DNA of 64,000 nt from Aestuariibius sp. HNIBRBA575 (GTDB lineage Bacteria > Pseudomonadota > Alphaproteobacteria > Rhodobacterales > Rhodobacteraceae). The stretch lies in assembly GCF_040932005.1 (NCBI RefSeq), contig NZ_CP162414.1:957501-1021500 (forward strand). Reading direction: 5' to 3'. A program made the position numbers and the translations under genes. Shown here piece after piece: positions 17,131 through 26,171 of the stretch (positions within the stretch are counted from its first letter, which is position 1; every line of letters begins with the position of its first letter). The notes below the pieces were generated by a model that saw only the letters and a program-made list of their open reading frames with translations, was not told the DNA's origin and made no database searches.

Positions 17131-18108
17131 TTAGAAATTCGCGCCTTGCAGGGTTTCGTAGATCCCATAGACCGAAGGCCCGATCAAAATGATCAACAGG
17201 GGCGGAACCGTCAACATCATCGTGGCCAATGTCATCTTTGTGGGCAATGTATTGGCCTTTTCTTCGGCGCGCATGACCCTTTTGTCACGCATTTCTTCGG
17301 CATAGACCCGCAACGCATCGGCGATGGATGTCCCGAATTTCTGAGATTGCACCAAAACGGTCACAAAACTGCGCACATCATCGACGCCGGCCCGCTCTGA
17401 CATATCCTTCAGAACTTGTTGGCGATCTTTACCGGCTTTCATTTCATGGGCGACGATATCGAATTCTTCGGCCAGGGCAGGGTGCCCGGCCTTCAACTCG
17501 ACCGCAACCCGCACGATGGATTGATCCAGCGATTGACCGGCCTCAACACAGACCAGCAGCATATCCAGACTGTCGGGGAAACCGTTGATAATTTCCTCTT
17601 CGCGTTGACCATGGCGTTTGTTGACCCAATATTTGGGCGCCATATAGCCAACCACGCCGGGCAGCAGGATCGACAGGATTGTGTTTTGCGGCGTTGGATC
17701 GCCGGTGCTGGAATTGTAGATCGCATAAGCAACCCCCAGCAATAACAGGCCAGACCCCAGCGCAAATTGCGCAAAGTGATACATCCGCACCGCGTTTTTG
17801 CTGCGATAACCGGCTTGGATCAGTTTCAGCCGGATTGCGGAATATTCTTCGTCATCCTGTGGCTCCAAAAAGTTTGAGTATTTCTCAAGCTTGTCATGGC
17901 CATCATTCATCCGCAGCTTGTCAGCTTTGTTGGGTTTGCTGACGCGGTTGGCTTCGCGCAGCTTATCCAGCGGATCCTTTTCCTTTTTCAGCATGACCGG
18001 CAGGGTCAGCAGGATCAGGACCACGCCCACAAAGCCCAACACAAACAGCGGACCCAGCGGGCCAAGCAAATCGGTGATCTGGGTGTTGATCTGGTTCAGA
18101 AATTCCAT
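17131..18108 (-). CDS. tadC: TadC: inner membrane platform protein (T2SS F domain)
   Basis: A 325-residue membrane protein. A helix pair near the N-terminus and another around residue 130 precede a cytosolic T2SSF domain (FPDSLDMLLVCVEAGQSLDQS, a typical GspF/TadC segment), followed by C-terminal helices. It forms the inner membrane base of the Tad machine with TadB and couples the CpaF ATPase to pilus assembly. Spacing to tadB is 7 nt. Confidence 0.93.
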   Translation of the reverse strand: MEFLNQINTQITDLLGPLGPLFVLGFVGVVLILLTLPVMLKKEKDPLDKLREANRVSKPNKADKLRMNDGHDKLEKYSNFLEPQDDEEYSAIRLKLIQAGYRSKNAVRMYHFAQFALGSGLLLLGVAYAIYNSSTGDPTPQNTILSILLPGVVGYMAPKYWVNKRHGQREEEIINGFPDSLDMLLVCVEAGQSLDQSIVRVAVELKAGHPALAEEFDIVAHEMKAGKDRQQVLKDMSERAGVDDVRSFVTVLVQSQKFGTSIADALRVYAEEMRDKRVMRAEEKANTLPTKMTLATMMLTVPPLLIILIGPSVYGIYETLQGANF

Positions 18109-18115
18109 AACCGCC

Positions 18116-19084
18116 TCACACTTTGATATTCACGAGCCGCTTCATGACGATCATGTTCGTCACAAGGAAGCCAGCAACGACAAGACAGGCCGGGATAAAG
18201 GCGGATGTCTCTTTGACGTCGTCATAATAATTGGGTTGGATCACGTTGATCATCACCAATGCGCCCAATGGGAAAATGGACAGGAACATGCCGGACCACT
18301 TGGCCTCGGCGGTGATGGCTTTGACGCGGCGGAACAATTTGAACCGCGCCCGGATCACTTTGGCCAGACCGTGCAGAATTTCGGCCAGGTTACCACCGGC
18401 CTGCTGTTGAATGGTCACAGCCACGGCCAAGAACCGCAAATCCTGCATGTCCATACGTTCGGCCAATTGTTTTAGCGCATCACCCATGTCCCGCCCATAG
18501 GCGGCCTCATCCGCGATGAACCCCATTTCGGTGCCCAGTGGATCAGGGACCTCTTCGGCGACCGATGCCACCGCGAACGAAAACGGGTTCCCGACGCGCA
18601 ACGATCGCACCATCAGTTCCACCGCATCGGGCAGTTGTTCTTCGAGTAGGGCAATGCGTTTTTTCGCCTTGCCGTTGACCCAGACGTAAACACCGCCCAC
18701 GCCCATCGCGACGGACACCACGGCCCGCACGGCCACACCGGTTGCGGTGCCAACGGTCAACCCAACAAAGGCCACACAGGCCAACAAGGCCATGATCATA
18801 ATCAGCTGAGACGGGGAAAACGCGATATTCGCCTTTTGCGCCTTTTCGGCCAGCATCGCATAAAGCGGCAGGCCCTGCGATTTCATATGCTGGCCCATTT
18901 CTTTGCGCAGCTGTTCCATCACGTCTTCGCGCTGGCCACCCTTTTGCATCAATTCCAGACGGCGATTGACCTTGGAATTCAGGCTGATGGATTTGCCAAA
19001 GATCGTCAGATAGATGCCTTCGACCATGACCAGAATGGCGACAAAAATCAGGCCATAAATGATTGGTTCTGGTGAAATACCCAT
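18116..19084 (-). CDS. tadB: TadB: inner membrane platform protein (T2SS F domain)
   Basis: A 322-residue membrane protein with an N-terminal anchor, paired helices near 110-145, a T2SSF domain (LPDAVELMVRSLRVGNPFSFA and QQQAGGNLAEIL, the classic F-domain signature), and two C-terminal helices. It is the partner of TadC in the inner membrane platform. Six nucleotides separate it from cpaF and seven from tadC, so the three are surely one operon. Confidence 0.93.
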   Translation of the reverse strand: MGISPEPIIYGLIFVAILVMVEGIYLTIFGKSISLNSKVNRRLELMQKGGQREDVMEQLRKEMGQHMKSQGLPLYAMLAEKAQKANIAFSPSQLIMIMALLACVAFVGLTVGTATGVAVRAVVSVAMGVGGVYVWVNGKAKKRIALLEEQLPDAVELMVRSLRVGNPFSFAVASVAEEVPDPLGTEMGFIADEAAYGRDMGDALKQLAERMDMQDLRFLAVAVTIQQQAGGNLAEILHGLAKVIRARFKLFRRVKAITAEAKWSGMFLSIFPLGALVMINVIQPNYYDDVKETSAFIPACLVVAGFLVTNMIVMKRLVNIKV

Positions 19085-19090
19085 GTTCGA

Positions 19091-20518
19091 TTACTCCGCA
19101 GCAAAGGGTTCAAAAATCGCAGGCGGCAGATCGTAGCCCCACAATTTGAACCGTTCTGAATAGTGGCTTCGCACGCCGGTCGCGGTGAAATGACCGATGA
19201 TTTTGTTGTCCGGCGTCAGACCAACGCGCTGATAACGGAACACTTCCTGCATCGAAATCACGTCGCCTTCCATGCCGGTCACTTCGGTGATCGACACCAT
19301 GCGCCGCGACCCGTCCTGCAGACGCGAAGCTTGCACGATCAGGTTCACCGCCGATGCGATCTGGGCGCGCATGGCTTTGATCGGCATTTCGATCCCGGCC
19401 ATGGCAATCATGTTTTCCAAACGGCTGATCCCGTCACGGGCGCTGTTGGCGTGAATTGTGGTCATCGATCCGTCATGGCCGGTGTTCATGGCCTGCAACA
19501 TATCGATCACTTCTTCGCCACGGGTTTCCCCCACGATGATCCGGTCCGGACGCATCCGCAGCGCGTTTCGCAGACAATCCCGCTGGGTCACAGCGCCTTT
19601 GCCTTCGACGTTGGCGGGTTTGGATTCCATCCGGCCCACATGGGTCTGTTGCAGTTGAAGTTCCGCCGTATCCTCAATCGTCAGGATACGTTCGTCATCG
19701 TCAATAAACGACGACAACGCGTTCAACGTGGTCGTTTTACCAGACCCCGTACCACCCGACACAATCACGTTCAGACGTGTGGACACAGCGGCCTGCAAAT
19801 AAGCGGCCATTTCTTCGGTAAAGGCGCCAAATTTGACCAGATCGTCGATGGCCAGTTTGTCTTTCTTAAATTTCCGAATGGACACCAGGCTGCCATCCAC
19901 GGCAACCGGCGGCACCATGGCGTTGAAACGTGACCCATCGGCCAATCGCGCATCCACATAGGGGTTGGATTCATCCACCCGACGCCCAACGGCCGATACA
20001 ATTTTGTCGATGATCCGCATCAGATGGCGTTCATCTTTGAACGTGATGTCGGACAATTCCAACTTACCGGCGCGTTCGATGAAAATCTGCTGCGGGCCGT
20101 TGATCAGAATGTCGTTGACGGTGTCATCTTTCAGCAGCGGTTCCAGCGGGCCAAGGCCCGTCACTTCGTTATAAAGATCCTGATTGAGGGTGGTGCGTTC
20201 TTCGCGGTTCAGCACCACACCCATTTCTTCTAGGGATTCCGCCGAAATCGCGGTGATTTCCTGACGCAATTCGTTTTCTGTGGCTGTTTCCAAGGCCGCA
20301 AGGTTCAAATTGTCCAAAAGCGATTTGTGCAGCTCCAGCTTAATCTCGCCGAGCCGCTCTTTGCGCTTTTTCTCTTTGTCCATTGGGGCTGCCTGCGCCG
20401 CCTTTTTGGGGGCGGGTGCGACGGGTGTTGCGACCTTGTCGGCGACTTCTGTGGCTTCCCCATTGGTGGGTTGGGGGGGCGCCGCAGCGGGTGCAGGCTT
20501 TTTATACTTGGAAAACAT
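19091..20518 (-). CDS. cpaF: CpaF/TadA: secretion ATPase of the Tad pilus
   Basis: 475 residues. An Ala/Pro/Lys-rich N-terminal 60 residues precede the ATPase. Walker [10 protein letters not shown] is at 255-263 with Lys261. An Asp box ([12 protein letters not shown]), the Walker B/His box region ([17 protein letters not shown]) and TTIHANS follow, as in GspE/VirB11-type hexameric ATPases. It powers pilin polymerisation from the cytosolic face. CpaE lies 15 nt upstream. Confidence 0.95.
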   Translation of the reverse strand: MFSKYKKPAPAAAPPQPTNGEATEVADKVATPVAPAPKKAAQAAPMDKEKKRKERLGEIKLELHKSLLDNLNLAALETATENELRQEITAISAESLEEMGVVLNREERTTLNQDLYNEVTGLGPLEPLLKDDTVNDILINGPQQIFIERAGKLELSDITFKDERHLMRIIDKIVSAVGRRVDESNPYVDARLADGSRFNAMVPPVAVDGSLVSIRKFKKDKLAIDDLVKFGAFTEEMAAYLQAAVSTRLNVIVSGGTGSGKTTTLNALSSFIDDDERILTIEDTAELQLQQTHVGRMESKPANVEGKGAVTQRDCLRNALRMRPDRIIVGETRGEEVIDMLQAMNTGHDGSMTTIHANSARDGISRLENMIAMAGIEMPIKAMRAQIASAVNLIVQASRLQDGSRRMVSITEVTGMEGDVISMQEVFRYQRVGLTPDNKIIGHFTATGVRSHYSERFKLWGYDLPPAIFEPFAAE

Positions 20519-20533
20519 ACTCTTACCTCTCTA

Positions 20534-21775
20534 TCAGCTGCCGGTCGCGGTGCTGAGGTTCACGTCATGGACCGATTTGGCCAACTTCGCGATTTCTTTG
20601 CGCAGCGGATTTTTGGCAATGCCTTCGGCCATGGGGACCCCGTGGTCGGCGTTTTGTGCAACAGGCTTGCCGCCATCCGGCAGTTGAATTTCGATGCCAA
20701 TCCCCAGGCTTTCGGCCAAGCGTTTTACGCGGGCCTTGCCATTGAGATCTGTGAATTTCGGGGCGCGGTTCAACGTGAACCGCAGTTTTTCAAACGGCAG
20801 ATCTTCGGCCTGAAGGGCGCGTTTGATCCGAACGGTGTTGTTGGCCGATCGCATATCCATTTCGATGGTCGCAAACCCGATGGCCGCATGTTCCAGCACA
20901 TTCTGGGTCCATTCCACCAAGGCGGATGGCATGTCGATCACCACGTAATCAAAATTGGCTTTGGCCATATTGATCACACGATCCACGTCTTCTGGGGTGA
21001 TCAGGTCCAGCGGAATCAATTCCGTTGGTGCGGTCAAAACGTGCAATTTCTGTTCGTAGGTCAACAGCGCCTGCATAAAGCTTTCGCCGTCCATGCTTTC
21101 TGTGTCGGACAGCAATTCAAACACCGCCTCGCGCCGTGGCAGATCGAGGAAGGTCGACACAGACCCGAATTGCAGATCCAGATCCAAAATGCAGACCCGA
21201 GGGGGCTCTGTTTTGTCCTGCAAACACAATTCCCAAGCCAGATTGACCGCCAAGGTCGTGGCACCCGTGCCCCCGGCCATGGAAATCACCGGGATCACAA
21301 CCCCGTTGCGATCATCTGTGGGTTTCAACGTGTTTTGATGTTCGGCGGCCAGCGGTGGCTCTTCGACCGGGGTTAGCACCCGTTCGATGGCTTTGGCCAA
21401 TTCGCCTTCTGGCAGAGGGTAGGGGACAAATTCATCCCCCCCTTCGTTCAGCAATTGGCGCAATGTGGCCGGCATCAAATCTTCGGCGATCAAGACGACC
21501 TTGATCCCTTTGGATTTGGCGGCCGAAATGATGTTGATGATCAGCGTTAGATCGCTCTCATCTTCTTCGTCCAGCGCGACGGCGACGAATTGCAGCTCTT
21601 CTGCGTCGGGTTGATCAAGGAACGCAAGCGCGTCCTCAAAGCTCAGGTCTCCCCAGCTTTCCCCAAGATTCGCCTCCATGTCTTCGATCAACAGATCGAA
21701 AATCTGCACGTCACGACTGATCGTGCATGCCCGGAGCGGCTGCGGTTCTGGTCTCAATACGGCGTTACTGCTCAT
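20534..21775 (-). CDS. cpaE: CpaE/TadZ: MinD/ParA-like localisation protein of the Tad system, with degenerate Walker A
   Basis: 413 residues from the ATG at 21775, which has GAAGG just ahead; a TTG at 21793 is possible but less likely. An N-terminal receiver-like domain (about 20-135) with acidic DEEDESDL and KVVLIAEDLMP is followed by a MinD-type ATPase domain. The P-loop reads AGGTGATT at 167-174: both the signature lysine and the GKS/T lysine are Ala, so nucleotide hydrolysis is doubtful. TadZ/CpaE proteins place the pilus apparatus at the cell pole. It heads the cpaE-cpaF-tadB-tadC-tadD-TPR-cpaA unit; a terminator lies between it and the OmpA-like gene. Confidence 0.9.
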   Translation of the reverse strand: MSSNAVLRPEPQPLRACTISRDVQIFDLLIEDMEANLGESWGDLSFEDALAFLDQPDAEELQFVAVALDEEDESDLTLIINIISAAKSKGIKVVLIAEDLMPATLRQLLNEGGDEFVPYPLPEGELAKAIERVLTPVEEPPLAAEHQNTLKPTDDRNGVVIPVISMAGGTGATTLAVNLAWELCLQDKTEPPRVCILDLDLQFGSVSTFLDLPRREAVFELLSDTESMDGESFMQALLTYEQKLHVLTAPTELIPLDLITPEDVDRVINMAKANFDYVVIDMPSALVEWTQNVLEHAAIGFATIEMDMRSANNTVRIKRALQAEDLPFEKLRFTLNRAPKFTDLNGKARVKRLAESLGIGIEIQLPDGGKPVAQNADHGVPMAEGIAKNPLRKEIAKLAKSVHDVNLSTATGS

Positions 21776-21993
21776 TGCCTTCAGGTCCTTCAACGACAGG
21801 GATTGGCAGAAATGCCAGTTTGGTATTTCCGAGATCCCTTCTGCGATCTCAGCCCGGAATCATCCGAGTGCTTTTCCCGTTGAAGCTAAATTCGCTGACA
21901 ATCGTGACGAGATTGGGGCCAAAAGATCGTAATTGTGCGGTTTCTTGCGACGATCACGGTCTCAGAGGGCGGTTGTTCACAGATTGGAAAGGC

Positions 21994-22020
21994 AAAAGCC
22001 CGCGAAAATCGCGGGCTTTT
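21994..22020 (-). terminator. Rho-independent terminator between the OmpA-like gene and cpaE
   Basis: AAAAGCCCGCG (21994-22004) and CGCGGGCTTTT (22010-22020) form a perfect 11-bp stem around a 5-nt loop. On the minus strand it ends in TTTT and sits 24 nt after the OmpA-like stop. It marks a transcript end inside the Tad cluster, so cpaE needs its own promoter in 21776-21993. Confidence 0.82.
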
Positions 22021-22043
22021 GTAAAAATCGTGGATTTTCCGGC

Positions 22044-22697
22044 TTATTGCAGGGTGTCGGACACTTCTGCTGTGGTCAAAGCGGATTGTGGTTCGCCGCT
22101 GGTGACATATTCGCGGAAGATCACCTCCGCATATTTGCCATCCAGCACCGTCGGGTGGTTCTGAACAAAGCCTGACACCTCGGTCACGGTCCGGCGGTTG
22201 CGCCGTTCGCGGCCCTCGGTCACAACCAATGGCTGGGTTTCACCGTGGGATACGACCGCTTCCAGACGGCTGCGGTCAATCCCTTGGCTGGTCAAATACA
22301 GAACAACCGCCTGGGCACGGCGCAATCCAAGACGACGGTTATAGGCCGTCCCCCCAACCAGATCGGTGTGACCGTAAACGGTGAACCGGATTTCTGGGAA
22401 TTGCTTGATCCAATCAGCCTGTTGACGCAGAACCGCGCGGGCCTCTTCGTCTAGGGCTGTGGAATTGAACGGGAAGTTGATCGTTGTGTTCACTTCGGCT
22501 GCGAACCGATGTGCCAGATTGACCGTGTAATCCCGTTCGCCCGATTGAACCAACGTGTTGTTCATCGTGGAATTGCCGAAATCGGTGGATCCCAGAATGG
22601 TCCCTGTGGTTTCCGAATTTGTGCCAAAGCCCACTTCGGAGGTGCTACAGGCGGCAAGGGTTGCAGCCATAACAGTCATTGTAATTAGACGTTTCAT
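22044..22697 (-). CDS. OmpA-family peptidoglycan-binding lipoprotein of the Tad locus
   Basis: 217 residues from the ATG at 22697. The signal peptide MKRLITMTVMAATLAAC ends in a lipobox (Cys17). The C-terminal OmpA-like domain has FTVYGHTDLVGGTAYNRRLG and RRAQAVVLYLTSQGI, the residues that hold peptidoglycan meso-DAP. It should tether the Tad secretin to the cell wall from the outer membrane. An ATG at 22715 overlaps the secretin stop (ATGA) and could be used instead, adding six residues. The inner start is preferred for its GGGGACAGG site and the clean signal peptide. Confidence 0.85.
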   Translation of the reverse strand: MKRLITMTVMAATLAACSTSEVGFGTNSETTGTILGSTDFGNSTMNNTLVQSGERDYTVNLAHRFAAEVNTTINFPFNSTALDEEARAVLRQQADWIKQFPEIRFTVYGHTDLVGGTAYNRRLGLRRAQAVVLYLTSQGIDRSRLEAVVSHGETQPLVVTEGRERRNRRTVTEVSGFVQNHPTVLDGKYAEVIFREYVTSGEPQSALTTAEVSDTLQ

Positions 22698-22711
22698 CTG
22701 CCTGTCCCCAC

Positions 22712-24124
22712 TCATTCCAGCACGTAGCCATAAGACCCGCTAAAGTCCTGACGTGCAACCTCTCCTGCGCCGCCATCGGTCGACGCGACCCGACCAAACA
22801 GGAACAAATCACGCTCAGATGGTGGGCGCACACGATCCGTTGGCAGGGCCAGAGCCTCGCCACGGGTTGGCGTCACCAGATGCGGTGTTACGATGATGAC
22901 AAGTTCGGTTTGTTCACGCGCATATTCAGCGGACCGGAACAAAGCGCCCAGAACCGGGATGTCACCCAGCCATGGCACCTGACCGTTCAGGTCGCGGAAA
23001 TCATCCATCAGCAAACCAGCGATCGCAAAGCTTTCGCCATCACGCATTTCAACCGTGGTGGATGTTTTGCGCGTTGAAAAAGAGCTGACCGTAAAGCCGT
23101 TTTGAACGATGCCGTTGCTGGTATCCAAGGCCGAAACTTCGGCTTCGAGTTCCAGATTGATGATATCACCGTCCACAACACGTGGCACAAAGTTCAGAGC
23201 GATACCAAAGGGTTTGTATTCAATTGTGGTGGACCCAGATTCCTGTGTCACAGGGATCGGATATTCCCCACCTGCCAAAAACCGCGCCTCTTGGCCGCTG
23301 AGTGCGGTCAGGTTTGGTTCGGCCAATGTGCGTACAACGCCTCGGCTTTCCAGTGCTTCCAACAGGATGCCCACTTCGACCGCGCCGGCGTTAAAGCCAA
23401 ACATGATCGCGCCGTTATTGTTACCAGCGCCCACATTGTCACCCGAAAGGGCGGATGTGATTGTTTCCGCAGTGGTAAATGCGCCACCGCCGCCGTTTAC
23501 GCCCAGATCACCGCCCAATGTGGTGCCTTGCAGCGCCAACGAAGAAGACAGGGATTTGGAAACCGACCGCTGCATTTCTGCAAAACGGACCCGCAGCATC
23601 ACCTGCTGTGTGCCGCCGACAACCATCAGGTTGGAAACGCGATCAGGTGCGTAACGCTGTGCCAGATCCAAGGCGCGATCCATACGCGCGGTTGAACTGA
23701 CGGTGCCTGACAGGACAATCCCGTCATTGGCGGTGCGCACTTCGATGCTTTCACCGGGTAGGATCTGTTCCAGACGTTCCTTAAATTCAGCAACGTCGGG
23801 GGTGACATGCACCTCAACGTTGGTGATCAGCCGCCCATCCGCGCCCAAAAGCGTCAGCGTGGTCCGCCCCGGCTCTTTGCCCAGCACATAGATTGTGCTT
23901 TCGGAGAGCGTGGAAATATCCGCGATCCCTGGGTTTGCGATGGAAACCTGTGCAAATGGCGCGTCACTTTCGACGACCACCGCGCGGTTCATGGGAACAG
24001 CCAACGCCCGAGAAGGAGCGCCGCGTGTCACTTGCAATGTTTCCGCGGGGACAGATGTCGCCGTGGTGGAAAGCGCAAGTGTAAAGCCGACAAGTGCGGC
24101 CTTTATAAATCTACTATGTTTCAT
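22712..24124 (-). CDS. cpaC: CpaC/RcpA: outer membrane secretin of the Tad pilus
   Basis: 470 residues with an N-terminal signal peptide of about 28 residues. It then carries a pilus/BON-like periplasmic region (ESTIYVLGKEPGRTTLTLLG; EVRTANDGIVLSGTVSS) and the secretin domain (about 240-430). That domain contains ALSGQEARFLAGGEYPIPV, FSTRKTSTTVEMRDGESFAIAG and LVIIVTPHLVTP. It forms the outer membrane ring through which the Flp pilus leaves. A strong terminator between cpaB and this gene implies its own promoter in 24125-24270. Confidence 0.95.
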   Translation of the reverse strand: MKHSRFIKAALVGFTLALSTTATSVPAETLQVTRGAPSRALAVPMNRAVVVESDAPFAQVSIANPGIADISTLSESTIYVLGKEPGRTTLTLLGADGRLITNVEVHVTPDVAEFKERLEQILPGESIEVRTANDGIVLSGTVSSTARMDRALDLAQRYAPDRVSNLMVVGGTQQVMLRVRFAEMQRSVSKSLSSSLALQGTTLGGDLGVNGGGGAFTTAETITSALSGDNVGAGNNNGAIMFGFNAGAVEVGILLEALESRGVVRTLAEPNLTALSGQEARFLAGGEYPIPVTQESGSTTIEYKPFGIALNFVPRVVDGDIINLELEAEVSALDTSNGIVQNGFTVSSFSTRKTSTTVEMRDGESFAIAGLLMDDFRDLNGQVPWLGDIPVLGALFRSAEYAREQTELVIIVTPHLVTPTRGEALALPTDRVRPPSERDLFLFGRVASTDGGAGEVARQDFSGSYGYVLE

Positions 24125-24270
24125 GTGACCTGCCTCTGTGCCACGACCAAATTATGGGTCTTATTGCCCTATACTTTGGCCAAGCTGCCCTAATTAATAG
24201 TTTTTTGCAAGAATCAGTTGCTTGGAGGGTGAAGTTTGTGTGGATAAGTGGCAACAAAGGCGTTTTTTGA

Positions 24271-24302
24271 AACGCAAAAACGCCCGGATGAACCGGGCGT
24301 TT
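24271..24302 (-). terminator. Rho-independent terminator after cpaB
   Basis: AAACGCCCGG (24278-24287) and CCGGGCGTTT (24293-24302) make a perfect 10-bp stem with a 5-nt loop. On the minus strand it is followed by TTTGCGTTT. It lies 19 nt past the cpaB stop and separates cpaB from the secretin gene. Confidence 0.86.
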
Positions 24303-24320
24303 GAGGTGTTTCATGGTTTA

Positions 24321-25169
24321 TTAGTTTGTGCAGGGAACCGGGATTTCGATGATATCTGCACCACGACGGTTGACGATGGTACAAACCCGTTCTTCTTCTA
24401 CAATTTCTGGCGCCTGTTCGGTCACACCCAGCAACGAGGCCTGATTAACGGCGATGGCGTCATTGACAATTGAATCGTCCTGCGCGCCCACCAATGCCAA
24501 TGACAAACGGCCACTGGATTGCGCCTGAGCCAAGGCGGCCACCTGATGTGGGCTGGCCTCAACTGTGACGGTCCGTGCGATGGATGCTTCGGTCACACCA
24601 CTATCTGCAGATTGGTCCACCGCAATAATGCGGATGCTGGTTTCGATCAGCTGCGTGATATCATTGCCGCGTTGGTCCTGGGCCTGACCGGACCAATAAA
24701 CGTCGACACGGTCCCCTGGGCGCAAAAATCCGGACACACCTGATGTGGCATCCACACGGATCGCAAAGGCACGCATGCCGCGAGTCAGGTGGGACGTAAT
24801 CCCCACAACTTCGCCGGGATCGGACACTTTGCTGGCCAAAACGGGTTCCAGCGGTTCCATTCGACGGGTCACAACCCGCAATTCTTCGTCACCCTCTGGA
24901 AACAGCTCTTCTTCGGTGCGGTACACACCTTCGGGCAGGGCGGCTTCTACATATCGGATGATTTGCACATCGTCTTTGGTCAATTGTTCGCCGTAATTGA
25001 TCGTCCGCTTTAGTGCAAAGACATCAACTGTGGGAACGATCGCCGCTGCCTGTGCGCGTTCATGATCCAGAGCAAGTTGCTGCTGCTGGAAGTAACCCTT
25101 GGCCATGTAGACGGCAAAGCCGGCAAGCCCCATCCCAATAACCAAGACCAATCCAAACACTGCTCGCAT
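24321..25169 (-). CDS. cpaB: CpaB/RcpC: periplasmic Tad pilus assembly protein with SAF domain
   Basis: 282 residues from the ATG at 25169, which has AAAGGAAAG ahead of it. One N-terminal membrane anchor (AVFGLVLVIGMGLAGFAVYM) is followed by a SAF domain (VDVFALKRTINYGEQLTKDD through LASKVSDPGEVVG) and an RcpC-type domain with GFLRPGDRVDVYWSG. CpaB supports the secretin and periplasmic channel. The C-terminus ends in a Cys-containing IIEIPVPCTN; a second Cys lies in ERVCTIVNRRG, so a disulfide is possible. Confidence 0.9.
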   Translation of the reverse strand: MRAVFGLVLVIGMGLAGFAVYMAKGYFQQQQLALDHERAQAAAIVPTVDVFALKRTINYGEQLTKDDVQIIRYVEAALPEGVYRTEEELFPEGDEELRVVTRRMEPLEPVLASKVSDPGEVVGITSHLTRGMRAFAIRVDATSGVSGFLRPGDRVDVYWSGQAQDQRGNDITQLIETSIRIIAVDQSADSGVTEASIARTVTVEASPHQVAALAQAQSSGRLSLALVGAQDDSIVNDAIAVNQASLLGVTEQAPEIVEEERVCTIVNRRGADIIEIPVPCTN

Positions 25170-25304
25170 ACTCTTTCCTTTCGACCTGTACTGACTTTTT
25201 GACGTCAGATGAAATTCACTGTTTCGATTCCTGACACGAAATTGCGGCAAAAACAGGACAAGGTTTGGTCGCTGCCGGGGCGATTAGACGGCCCCAACGC
25301 ATTT

Positions 25305-25493
25305 TTAGTTATATTGAACCAAAGCCTGATTTTCGACGCGATTTCCCACGCCTTTTGATCTGTCTGTTGCTGTCACAGAAATCATCGTAACCACACCAAT
25401 ACCTAACCCAACAATGGCGGCCGTTAACACGACCCAATCAACCGTTACAGCACCTGTTTCGTCACCGCGAAACCGCTGAAAAAAATTATACAT
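25305..25493 (-). CDS. flp: Divergent Flp-type pilin
   Basis: 62 residues from the ATG at 25493, with GGAG six bases upstream. It shares the leader pattern and core with the three tandem pilins (Gly14 before AVTVDWVVLTAAIVGLG), but its tail differs strongly (VVTMISVTATDRSKGVGNRVENQALVQYN) and its leader is MYNFFQRFRG. CpaA should cleave after Gly14. It lies between cpaB and the triple flp array, 252 nt from the latter across a terminator. It may be a minor pilin or a diverged paralog. Confidence 0.85.
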   Translation of the reverse strand: MYNFFQRFRGDETGAVTVDWVVLTAAIVGLGIGVVTMISVTATDRSKGVGNRVENQALVQYN

Positions 25494-25693
25494 TGGGATC
25501 TCCAATTATTTTACCCAGGCTTAGGGCATTGGACGCCGACAATGTGTCAGCAATCTGGTGCCTGATGGGTAAAACCGCGCCGTTGTGTTTGGTATTAGAC
25601 AGAGTTTTACTCAAATTGCGCTGGATGTGTCGTCTGATCGTGGCATGTTTTGCCGTGATATGGTCCTGACGGAGAACGTCATATCCGGGTAAA

Positions 25694-25722
25694 TGAAAAG
25701 GACCGCATCAGGGATGCGGTCC
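25694..25722 (-). terminator. Rho-independent terminator after the flp array
   Basis: GGACCGCATC (25700-25709) and GATGCGGTCC (25713-25722) form a perfect stem with a 3-nt loop. On the minus strand it is followed by TTTTCATTT. It ends the transcript of the three tandem pilin genes, 23 nt after the last stop. Confidence 0.8.
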
Positions 25723-25745
25723 CGTTCAATTCGTGCCGTCGAAAC

Positions 25746-25934
25746 TTAGTTATAAGTTACGATGGTTTGGTTGGCCAACTGGCTGGATACTTTGGAACCC
25801 AGGGCTGTTGTCCCGTTACCAACGGATGTCAGAACTGCGATGCCGAGGCCAACGATTGCGGCTGTCAGAACAACCCAGTCAACAGTTACAGCGCCGTCTT
25901 CGTCGTTGCGGAAGTTTTTGATGAAGTTAAGCAT
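25746..25934 (-). CDS. flp: Flp pilin, tandem copy A (promoter-distal)
   Basis: 62 residues, protein identical to copy B. Basic leader MLNFIKNFRNDEDG ends at Gly14. The mature pilin starts AVTVDWVVLTAAIVGLG, with Asp at +5 and Trp at +6 where canonical Flp has Glu-Tyr. It then has one hydrophobic helix and a short Ser/Thr/Asn/Gln-rich tail. It differs from copy B by only two silent bases across the 213-bp unit. It encodes the major Tad pilus subunit, secreted by the machinery encoded next door. Confidence 0.92.
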   Translation of the reverse strand: MLNFIKNFRNDEDGAVTVDWVVLTAAIVGLGIAVLTSVGNGTTALGSKVSSQLANQTIVTYN

Positions 25935-25958
25935 GTGTTTTATCCTTCGGATCGAGAA

Positions 25959-26147
25959 TTAGTTATATGTTACGATGGTTTGGTTGGCCAACTGGCTGGA
26001 TACTTTGGAACCCAGGGCTGTTGTACCGTTACCAACGGATGTCAGAACTGCGATGCCGAGGCCAACGATTGCGGCTGTCAGAACAACCCAGTCAACAGTT
26101 ACAGCGCCGTCTTCGTCGTTGCGGAAGTTTTTGATGAAGTTAAGCAT
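25959..26147 (-). CDS. flp: Flp pilin, tandem copy B
   Basis: 62 residues with a protein sequence identical to copy A and the same spacer and GAAGGA ribosome-binding region upstream. Predicted cleavage is after Gly14, mature start AVTVDW. The near-total nucleotide identity with copy A points to recent duplication or ongoing gene conversion. It probably raises pilin dosage rather than adding a new subunit type. Confidence 0.92.
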   Translation of the reverse strand: MLNFIKNFRNDEDGAVTVDWVVLTAAIVGLGIAVLTSVGNGTTALGSKVSSQLANQTIVTYN

Positions 26148-26171
26148 GTGTTTTATCCTTCGGATCGAGAA

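Noticed and set aside
20327..21376. Plus-strand frame of 349 residues opposite cpaF and cpaE
   Set aside because: Antisense shadow of two Tad genes with clear family motifs.
25509..25574. Inverted repeat TTTTACCC ... GGGTAAAA upstream of the fourth flp gene
   Set aside because: Arms of 8 bp are 50 nt apart with poor inner pairing, so chance is a fair explanation.
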